From positions 1 through 18,765 of the forward strand of contig JAEDFX010000041.1 of assembly GCA_016297805.1 (NCBI GenBank): 18,765 nt of DNA, read 5' to 3'. Under the pieces are notes generated by a model. The model was not told where the DNA came from, made no database searches, and worked only from the letters and a program-made list of their open reading frames with translations. Position 1 is the stretch's first letter; each line of letters opens with the position of its first letter. Made by a program: the position numbers and the translations under genes. Below, one piece after another: positions 6,600 to 13,428 of this stretch. This DNA comes from Treponema sp. (GTDB lineage: Bacteria > Spirochaetota > Spirochaetia > Treponematales > Treponemataceae).

Positions 6600-8072
6600 A
6601 TGAGTATAAAGAAACTAGTATTATCAATTTCTTGTCTGCTGGCTTTAAGTGTTTCTCTTTTTGCAAAGGCAGATACATATATTTACGATTACTGGGGTGA
6701 AATTGAAAAATCTCCAGATGCATATAGAGTAGTAAAAGTTTATTATGCCAGTGAACTTGGCGCTGGTGTAGAAATGAAAACTCCAACAAATATGTTCTGT
6801 AAAGGTGACAGTGTTTATATTTGTGATGCAGGAAACAATCGTATTCTTGAATTAAAATATGATTCTGAAAAGGAATTAAAATTAGTAAGAATAATTGACA
6901 GCTTTAATACAAACGGAGCTGATGTTATTAATACTTTTGCTTCTCCTTCAGATATTTTCATTAATGAAGACAATACAATCTTTATTGCTGATACAAATAA
7001 CAGTCGTATTCTTAAATTGGATAATGATTTGAATTTCATTTTCCAGATGACTGAACCTGATGATCCTACTTATGAAACAGGTAAGACTTTTATGCCAGAG
7101 AAGGTTGTTGCAGATTCAAAAGGTCGAGCATATGTTCTTGCAAAAAACGTTAATAAAGGTTTTATCAAATATGAATATGATGGAACTTTCTCGGGTTTCT
7201 ATGGTGCTACAACAGTAATCTATGATGCAATGGATATTTTGTGGAAGAAATTTGCTACACGTGCTCAGCGTGAACAAATGGAAAACTTTGTTCCAACAGA
7301 ATATTCAAACTGTTATATGGACAATGAAGGTTTTATTTATGCTGTAACAAAAACTTTCAATGAATGGGACTTGAAATCAGATAAAGCAAAGCCTATTCGC
7401 CGATTGAATGCACTTGGAAATGATATTCTTATTAAGAATGGTCATTATCTTCCAATTGGTGATTTGCAGTGGGGTAATGCAGCTGGTATTAAAAACCCTG
7501 CAAAGTTTACAGATATTACAGTTCTTGATAATGATGTTTATCTTACTGTAGATGAAACTCATGGTCGTATTTTTGCTTACAATAATCAGGGATTCCTTTT
7601 GTTTGCATTTGGTGGTCGTGGAAATATAAATGGATATTTCCGTCAGCCAAACTCTATTGAACATATTGGAAAAGATCTTTTTGTTCTTGATGAAGTAAAT
7701 GCTTCAATTACCGTGTTTACACCAACAAAGTATGGTGAATTGATTTATGGAGCTACTGAAGATTTTGCATGTGGCGAATATGATGATGCTGCAGACAAAT
7801 GGGAAGAAGTTCTTAATATTAACGGTAACTATGACTTGGCTTATATTGGTTTAGGAAAAGCTTATATGCGTCAGGATAAATACAAAGAAGCTATGGATTT
7901 CTTCAAATTAAAAAGAGCAAGAAAATATTATTCTAAGGCTTTTATGTATTTTAGAAAGGAATGGATTGAAGCAAATATTGGTTGGGTAGTTGCAGTAATT
8001 CTTGCAGTTGTCCTTATTCCTTTAATTATCAAACGAGTAAGAATGTTTATTCAGGAGCTTAAGTCATTATGA
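6600..8072 (+). CDS. Secreted NHL-repeat protein with TPR-like segment and C-terminal membrane anchor
   Basis: A 490-residue protein. Residues 1-24 are a signal peptide ending AKA before D25. The body is a beta-propeller of NHL type: repeats such as PTNMFCKGDSVYICDAGNNR (62-81) and PSDIFINEDNTIFIADTNNS (116-135), one at about 166-185, and a longer pair at about 302-373 containing FGGRGNINGYFRQPNSI. Residues about 388-440 look like a TPR hairpin (CGEYDDAADKWEEVLNINGN, then LAYIGLGKAYMRQDKYKEAM). A single hydrophobic helix at about 460-478 ends in a basic cytoplasmic tail. The propeller and TPR therefore face outward or into the periplasm. SD AAGGA (6587-6591) fits the ATG at 6600; a frame-open stretch upstream lies inside the permease gene and is rejected. 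Its stop codon overlaps the next ATG by four bases (ATGA). It is likely a scaffold or binding subunit; no enzymatic motif is seen. Confidence 0.85.
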   Translation: MSIKKLVLSISCLLALSVSLFAKADTYIYDYWGEIEKSPDAYRVVKVYYASELGAGVEMKTPTNMFCKGDSVYICDAGNNRILELKYDSEKELKLVRIIDSFNTNGADVINTFASPSDIFINEDNTIFIADTNNSRILKLDNDLNFIFQMTEPDDPTYETGKTFMPEKVVADSKGRAYVLAKNVNKGFIKYEYDGTFSGFYGATTVIYDAMDILWKKFATRAQREQMENFVPTEYSNCYMDNEGFIYAVTKTFNEWDLKSDKAKPIRRLNALGNDILIKNGHYLPIGDLQWGNAAGIKNPAKFTDITVLDNDVYLTVDETHGRIFAYNNQGFLLFAFGGRGNINGYFRQPNSIEHIGKDLFVLDEVNASITVFTPTKYGELIYGATEDFACGEYDDAADKWEEVLNINGNYDLAYIGLGKAYMRQDKYKEAMDFFKLKRARKYYSKAFMYFRKEWIEANIGWVVAVILAVVLIPLIIKRVRMFIQELKSL

Positions 8073-8746
8073 GTTATATAGCTAAAAGATTTCACAAATT
8101 TGTTGAAAAAGAAACTTACATTCGTTTCTTTCAGACTCTTAAGTATTCCTTGTATATTATTTTCCATCCAGCAGATGGTATGTGGGATGTAATACACGCA
8201 AAAAGAGGATCCTATGCAGCAGCTAACTTTATTGTAATACTTACTCTTTTTACTCACATTTGGAAATTAAGATTTACAAGTTTCTTGGTTATGAATGTAA
8301 ACTGGGAAAAAGTTAATATTATTCAGGAAATGGCTTCTATTTTATTGCCACTTGCAATTTTCTGTATCTGTAACTGGGCCTGTACGACTCTGTTCGATGG
8401 AAAAGGACATTTAGGTGATATTTATATGGGTACAGCCTATGCTCTTACACCTTATGTATTAATTCAGATTCCTATGTTCATTATTAGTAATTTTGTAACA
8501 ATTGAAGAAGGTGCATTTTATAATGTAGCGAATGCTATTTCTCTTATTTGGTGTGCAGCTTTAATTTTCATGGCAATGATGATGATTAATCAATATAGCT
8601 TTGGAAAAACTTTATTGTTTACATTTATTACAATTTTTGGAATGTTGGTATTTATTTTTATTATGCTTCTCTTCTTTAGTATGATTTCTCAGGCAGTAGC
8701 TTATTTTGTTTCTTTAGGTCGAGAAGTTATCTTCAGATTGAACTGA
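8069..8746 (+). CDS. YIP1-family integral membrane protein
   Basis: A 225-residue protein. A polar N-terminal region of about 50 residues contains IFHPADGMWDVIHAKRGS, a conserved entry segment of bacterial YIP1-domain proteins as I recall them. Five hydrophobic segments follow: about 52-65, 87-108, 124-143, 152-172 and 180-205. The function of bacterial YIP1-domain proteins is unknown; eukaryotic relatives act in vesicle traffic, which does not help here. Four-base overlap with the NHL gene and a 14-base gap to the DUF5696-like gene place it within the transport operon. The SD AGGAG at 8053-8057 is a little far (11 bases), consistent with translational coupling. A membrane scaffold linking the flanking anchored proteins to the permeases is an inference from position only. 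Confidence 0.75.
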   Translation: MSYIAKRFHKFVEKETYIRFFQTLKYSLYIIFHPADGMWDVIHAKRGSYAAANFIVILTLFTHIWKLRFTSFLVMNVNWEKVNIIQEMASILLPLAIFCICNWACTTLFDGKGHLGDIYMGTAYALTPYVLIQIPMFIISNFVTIEEGAFYNVANAISLIWCAALIFMAMMMINQYSFGKTLLFTFITIFGMLVFIFIMLLFFSMISQAVAYFVSLGREVIFRLN

Positions 8747-8760
8747 TGGAGTTGTGAGAT

Positions 8761-11442
8761 ATGGAAAAGAAAGAAAAAACACCTAAAGCTCCAAAAGAAC
8801 CAAAGGCAAAAAAATCTAAAAATATGCCAGAAGGTTATATTGGTAGACCAAAGCCAATGAAAACAAAGAAATTTGAATTCCATAAACCAACTGTTGGAAA
8901 TTGGATAGGTTTCGGTGTCTTTGTTGTAGTTGCATTATTTATTACATACATTGTATTAAGACTTATTCAGGTATCAAAAGTAGTTGATGCTGAGTTTGAT
9001 TACTATGCAATGGATGAAGCAAAATATTCAAAAGAATATGTTCTTGAAAATAGTGAGTTGAAGTTTGATTTAGATCCAGAAACAACCCAGTTTACTGTAT
9101 TGAATAAAAAAACTGGTAAAATCTGGTATTCAAATCCACAGAATGTAGATTCAGATGTTCTTGCTTTAACAAAAGAAAAGAACAATATGAAATCAACATT
9201 CCTTATTAAATACTCTACTGTTAATGGAAATGATGATGTTTATGATACTTATACAAAGAGTATTAAGAAGAAATTCTATGATGTAGAAAAGAAAGGAAAT
9301 GAAATTCTTGTTAATTATACTGTAGGTGATATTGAACGAGAATATATTTTCCCTCTTGCTATTTATCAGGATGAACTTGAAAAATATGAGGAAGGCTTAA
9401 CAAAGAGCCAGATAAGAACTATCGATAATGCTTACCATAAATACACTATTGATGGCTTTAAGACTGATGATGAAAAAAATCAGATGCTTGTAAAATATCC
9501 TGAACTGGAAAATCAGACTCTTTATCTTGTGTTTGACAATTTAAAGGTTTTCCAGAAAGAACAGATGGAAAAATTGTTTGCTAAACAGGGATACACAGCA
9601 GAAGATTATGAGCGATCAAAGGAAATGTATAAGGAACAGAATATGAAAACTGTACCAGCTTTCAACCTTTCAGTTTCTTATAAACTGGATAAAAACAATC
9701 TTGTTGTTGAAATTCCTTTTGACCAGATTAAATTTAAACATACTTATCCAATTGTTCAGGTATCTGTGCTTCCATATTTTGGTGCGGCAGGTGCTGATGA
9801 TAAAGGATTTATGCTTGTTCCAGAAGGTGGCGGAAGCGTCATCAACTTTAATAATGGTAAAACAAGACAGAATGGTTATTATGCTGATTTGTATGGATGG
9901 GACTATGCAACAGATCGTAAATCTGTAAATACAGAAACTAGAGTTGCTTATCCAGTATTCGGTATTTCAGATAATAACGAAAGTGTAGTTTGTATTATTA
10001 AAGATGGTTCTCCATATGCTGGAATTACTGCAGACATAGCAGGAAAACTTGCAAGCTATAACTATGTTCGTGCTGATTATAAGATGTTACATCGTGAACA
10101 GTTTGATATTACAACTCGTAATATTACTGCTCAGTATTCATATGAAGTTAATCTACCAGAAGGAGAAAAAATCAGTCAGATTTATTCTTTCTCTGATAAA
10201 GGTTCATATGTAGATATGGCTAAAATTTATCGTGATTATCTCTTTAAAGGTGAGAAGAAAACTGATAACAAAAATGTTCCTGTAGCAGTAGATATTATTG
10301 GTGCAATTGATAAGGTTCAGCAGGTTGGTGGAGTACCTAAAACACTTCCTTATGAATTAACTAGTTACAAGGCAGCTGCAAATATAATTAATCAGATAGA
10401 TGAAGCTGGTGTAAAAGATGCAAATATTCGTTTGACAGGTTTTATTAATGAAGGTGTTCATCAAACATACTTAAAAAAGATTAAGTATATCAAGGAACTT
10501 GGTGGTACTTCTGGATTCAATAAACTTTTGAATGATACAAAGGATACATCTGCAAAACTTTATCTTGATGCTGCAGTTCAGACAGCTTTCCGTTCAACAT
10601 TGTTAGGAGAAGGCTTTAATAGATATAAGACACCTGCTCGTTTTGTTTCTGATGAAGTTTGTAAAATTTCTCAGTATTCACCAATCTGGTATGGTCGTTT
10701 GGAAGAACTTGATTATTATTATCTCCTTAATCCAAAAGTAATCGCAAAAAATACAGATACACTTATCAAAACAGCAGAAAAGAACAATATTGGTGTTTCT
10801 TTTGCAGATAATGGTTATCTCCTTTCTGGTGATTACAACGAAGATCGTGTAGTGTCTCGATTGTCTGCTGCAAATCAGCAGGTAGAAAAGATGAAGATTA
10901 TTAAGGATAAGGGACTTGGACTTATGATTCGCGGTGGTAATGATTATGCTGTAAAACAGGCTGATTTTATTACAGATTTGAGTCTTAAGGGAAATGACTA
11001 TGCGATCCTTGATTATACAGTTCCTTTCTATCAGATTGCTTTGCATGGTTATAAGAATTTCGCAGGTCCTGCTGTGAATATTGGTCCAGAAACTGAAGAT
11101 GTAATTTTACAGTCTGCAGAAACAGGTGCAGGTTTGTATTTCGCATTTACAGGACAATCTGAACGAAGAATTCAGGAAACAAACTATTCTGAATATTATG
11201 CAACTTGTTTTGACACATGGAAAGATAAGTTCGTAAATATTTATAACAAGTACAATTCTGAAATTTCAAAGGTTTCTAATAGCTGTATTTCTGATTTTGA
11301 ATATGTAAAAAACAATATTTCAAAAACTACATTTGAAAATGGATATTCAATTTATGTTAATTACGGTTATTCAGATTACACAACTGCTTCTGGTAAGAAA
11401 GTTCCTGCCAGAGACTATGTTGTGGTAAAGATGGGGGAATAA
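8761..11442 (+). CDS. DUF5696-like membrane-anchored protein with glycosidase-like architecture
   Basis: An 893-residue protein. The first 45 residues are very rich in Lys and Pro (cytoplasmic), then one membrane helix at about 47-70, then a long outward domain. Residues about 95-500 are beta-rich and look like the galactose-mutarotase-like supersandwich that precedes the barrel in several glycoside hydrolase families: LKFDLDPETTQFTVLNKKTG (100-119) with IWYSNP next, and MLVPEGGGSVINFNNG (351-366). Residues about 505-800 alternate strands and helices as a TIM barrel would. Acidic residues at predicted strand ends are D603 (KLYLDAAVQ), D683 (VSFADNGYLL) and D751 (YAILDYTVPFYQIALHG). Which, if any, are catalytic is unknown. 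I recognise the sequence as resembling DUF5696 proteins found beside NHL and YIP1 genes and double CUT1 permeases. It may cleave or hold the transported glycan. It is followed by the second permease pair after one base. Confidence 0.72.
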   Translation: MEKKEKTPKAPKEPKAKKSKNMPEGYIGRPKPMKTKKFEFHKPTVGNWIGFGVFVVVALFITYIVLRLIQVSKVVDAEFDYYAMDEAKYSKEYVLENSELKFDLDPETTQFTVLNKKTGKIWYSNPQNVDSDVLALTKEKNNMKSTFLIKYSTVNGNDDVYDTYTKSIKKKFYDVEKKGNEILVNYTVGDIEREYIFPLAIYQDELEKYEEGLTKSQIRTIDNAYHKYTIDGFKTDDEKNQMLVKYPELENQTLYLVFDNLKVFQKEQMEKLFAKQGYTAEDYERSKEMYKEQNMKTVPAFNLSVSYKLDKNNLVVEIPFDQIKFKHTYPIVQVSVLPYFGAAGADDKGFMLVPEGGGSVINFNNGKTRQNGYYADLYGWDYATDRKSVNTETRVAYPVFGISDNNESVVCIIKDGSPYAGITADIAGKLASYNYVRADYKMLHREQFDITTRNITAQYSYEVNLPEGEKISQIYSFSDKGSYVDMAKIYRDYLFKGEKKTDNKNVPVAVDIIGAIDKVQQVGGVPKTLPYELTSYKAAANIINQIDEAGVKDANIRLTGFINEGVHQTYLKKIKYIKELGGTSGFNKLLNDTKDTSAKLYLDAAVQTAFRSTLLGEGFNRYKTPARFVSDEVCKISQYSPIWYGRLEELDYYYLLNPKVIAKNTDTLIKTAEKNNIGVSFADNGYLLSGDYNEDRVVSRLSAANQQVEKMKIIKDKGLGLMIRGGNDYAVKQADFITDLSLKGNDYAILDYTVPFYQIALHGYKNFAGPAVNIGPETEDVILQSAETGAGLYFAFTGQSERRIQETNYSEYYATCFDTWKDKFVNIYNKYNSEISKVSNSCISDFEYVKNNISKTTFENGYSIYVNYGYSDYTTASGKKVPARDYVVVKMGE

Positions 11443-11443
11443 A

Positions 11444-12358
11444 ATGGGTAAAAAACAGATAGGACTTACACGTTCAAGAGCCATTTATGGATATTTATTT
11501 ATTTTACCTTTCATTTTAGGTTTCTTGCTTTTTATGATTAAGCCATTGTATCAGTCTTTTATGATGAGCTTGTCTGATGTAGAAATCTCTAAGGAAGGTT
11601 TCAAGAGTACTTTGAATCATTTTGCTAACTACAAGCGAGCTTTTCTTGTTGACCCTGAATTCAACCGTATGCTTGTTGAGTCTGTGTCACAGATGTTTTA
11701 TCGTTCTCTTGCAACAATTGTATTCAGTTTCTTTGTTGCTATGCTGTTAAATCAGGAATTTAAAGGACGTGCTGTTGCTCGTTCTATCTTCTTCCTGGCT
11801 GTAATTCTTTCTTCCGGTGTATTGGTTGGTATTGAATATAACAATACTCTTATGCAGGAATTAAAGGCTACAATTGAAGAATATGGAAATGGTAATACAA
11901 TAACACAGGTATTGGAGGATGTCCTTCTTACCAATACAGGTGGTGTAAATGGACCAAGTGAAAAAGTATTTAAAATTCTTTTTGACATTATTGATTCTAT
12001 TTATGATGTTGCTATGGCATCTGGTATTCAGATTATTATTTTCATTTCTGGATTGCAGAATATTTCTAACAGTATGTATGAAGCAGCAGATATGGAAGGT
12101 TGTACATCATGGGAAAAACTTTGGAAAATTACAGTTCCAATGATTAGTCCATTAATGCTTGTATGTTGGATTTATACAATCGTAGACTTCTTCATGAAGA
12201 CAGATAATAAAATCATGGAAAAGATTAACACTCAGATGGTATCACAGTTGAATTATGGTTATAGTTCAGCACTTGCTTGGATTTATTTCGCTGTTTGTAT
12301 GTTATTGATTGGTATTTCTTCACTTATTATTTCAAAGGTGGTATACAACTATGACTAA
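11444..12358 (+). CDS. CUT1-type sugar ABC permease, MalF-like (second pair)
   Basis: A 304-residue permease. Membrane segments begin at about 15-35 (YGYLFILPFILGFLLFMIKP), with others at about 86-104, 112-130, 193-205, 236-250 and 278-300. The EAA loop is at about 211-235: MYEAADMEGCTSWEKLWKIT then VP, with E213, A214, A215 and G219. A hydrophilic stretch of roughly 60 residues (about 130-185) separates two middle membrane segments, longer than in the first-pair MalF-like protein. It starts one base after the DUF5696-like gene with a GGGGGA ribosome site (11433-11438), and its last eight bases overlap the next gene. This indicates tight coupling with its partner. Family confident; it is clearly divergent from the first permease rather than a recent duplicate. 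Confidence 0.92.
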   Translation: MGKKQIGLTRSRAIYGYLFILPFILGFLLFMIKPLYQSFMMSLSDVEISKEGFKSTLNHFANYKRAFLVDPEFNRMLVESVSQMFYRSLATIVFSFFVAMLLNQEFKGRAVARSIFFLAVILSSGVLVGIEYNNTLMQELKATIEEYGNGNTITQVLEDVLLTNTGGVNGPSEKVFKILFDIIDSIYDVAMASGIQIIIFISGLQNISNSMYEAADMEGCTSWEKLWKITVPMISPLMLVCWIYTIVDFFMKTDNKIMEKINTQMVSQLNYGYSSALAWIYFAVCMLLIGISSLIISKVVYNYD

Positions 12359-13343
12359 GAAAAATAAACAGACTTTATCAAATTCACAGAGATCTTTCTG
12401 GGAAAGAAATGAAGCTTCTGATGGTATTTTGTTAAAAGAGACAATCAAGAAGTATTCATTCTCAATTTTCCGTGCAATTCTTTTGTTCGGAATGTGTTTT
12501 ATGATTATTCAGCCTATTTTGAATAAACTTTCTCTCAGTTTCATGGCAGAACAGGATTTGTACGATACAACAATTATTCTTGTACCAAAACATTTCTCTG
12601 TTAATAACTGGAATGTAGCATCTTATTTGTTGGAATATAAGGATACATTATTTAATAATATCTGGGTTTCAGTCATGGTATCTGTTATTCAGGTTTTTGT
12701 ATGTAGCTTAGTAGGTTATGGTTTTTCAAGATTTGATTTCCCATTGAAGAAATTCTGGTTCTTCTGTGTAATTTTAATCATTGTAATTCCACCACAGACA
12801 ATTTCTACATCCTTGTATTTACATTTCCGTTATTTCAATTTATTCGGTAAAACTGTAAATCTTCGAGGTACACCACTTCCTTATATCTTAATGTGTTGTG
12901 GTTGTATGGGACTTAAGAATGGTTTGTATATATTTATGATTCGTCAGTACTTTATGGGCTTCCCATATTCTTTGGAAGAAGCTGCTTATGTTGACGGTTG
13001 TGGACCTTTCAAAACATTCTTTAAGATTATGATTCCTGGAGCAAAACCAATTCTTACATCTTGTTTCTTGTTCTCATTTGTATGGCAGTGGACTGATGCT
13101 TTCTATTCGTCATTGTTCCTTGGAAATATCAAGCTGATTTCTGTAAGACTTTCCAGTTTAGTAGACCGCTTTGGTGCTTATTTGAGTATTATTAATGGTG
13201 CTTCTATGAATGCCCCTGTTGGATACTCTAATGCTGTTTTGTCTACAGGTGTGCTTATGTGTGTTATTCCTCTTATTATTCTTTATTTGTTCTGCCAGAG
13301 ACTCTTTGTTGAAAGTTTAACAAGTACAGGTATGAAGGAATAA
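12351..13343 (+). CDS. CUT1-type sugar ABC permease, MalG-like (second pair)
   Basis: A 330-residue permease with a longer polar N-terminal tail (about 35 residues) than the first MalG-like protein. The first membrane segment is at about 40-58 and the others at about 105-122, 136-152, 180-195, 232-246 and 298-316. The EAA loop is at about 206-231: YSLEEAAYVDGCGPFKTFFK then IMIPGAKP, with E210, A211, A212 and G216. The C-terminus FVESLTSTGMKE is typical of the family. The start at 12351 is chosen because it has an AAAGGTGG ribosome site (12334-12341) and the expected basic start MTKKNK; the overlap with the previous gene is then eight bases. An upstream in-frame TTG at 12309 has no ribosome site and is rejected. 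Confidence 0.92.
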   Translation: MTKKNKQTLSNSQRSFWERNEASDGILLKETIKKYSFSIFRAILLFGMCFMIIQPILNKLSLSFMAEQDLYDTTIILVPKHFSVNNWNVASYLLEYKDTLFNNIWVSVMVSVIQVFVCSLVGYGFSRFDFPLKKFWFFCVILIIVIPPQTISTSLYLHFRYFNLFGKTVNLRGTPLPYILMCCGCMGLKNGLYIFMIRQYFMGFPYSLEEAAYVDGCGPFKTFFKIMIPGAKPILTSCFLFSFVWQWTDAFYSSLFLGNIKLISVRLSSLVDRFGAYLSIINGASMNAPVGYSNAVLSTGVLMCVIPLIILYLFCQRLFVESLTSTGMKE

Positions 13344-13359
13344 AAATAAAAAATTATGC

Positions 13360-13387
13360 TTTTCAATACGTAAAAGTGTGGTATAAT
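13360..13387 (+). promoter_or_regulatory. Strong internal promoter before the lipoprotein binding-protein gene
   Basis: A consensus extended -10 box TGGTATAAT covers 13379-13387. TTTTCA at 13360-13365 is a fair -35 with 16-base spacing. Transcription would start at about 13394, giving a leader of some 35 bases with a good ribosome site (AAGGAG, 13417-13422) before the ATG at 13429. This allows extra expression of the binding protein over the permeases. Confidence 0.7.
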
Positions 13388-13404
13388 TTTTTTAACAAAT
13401 ACGT
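13365..13404 (+). repeat. Pair of AATACGT direct repeats flanking the internal promoter -10
   Basis: AATACGT occurs at 13365-13371 and again at 13398-13404, 33 bases apart, about three helical turns. One copy lies in the spacer just after the -35, the other just after the predicted start site. They could be sites for a cooperative regulator or chance. Confidence 0.25.
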
Positions 13405-13428
13405 GAATCTTTAAAAAAGGAGTAATAA

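Noticed and set aside
7377..7664. Minus-strand open frame inside the NHL gene
   Set aside because: Low-complexity Ile/Lys/Asn composition, no family resemblance, complete overlap with a well-supported gene.
10678..11046. Open frame of about 122 codons on the minus strand inside the DUF5696-like gene
   Set aside because: It lies wholly within a convincing gene on the other strand, its translation is a Ile/Cys/Lys-rich shadow without any motif, and no ribosome site precedes it.
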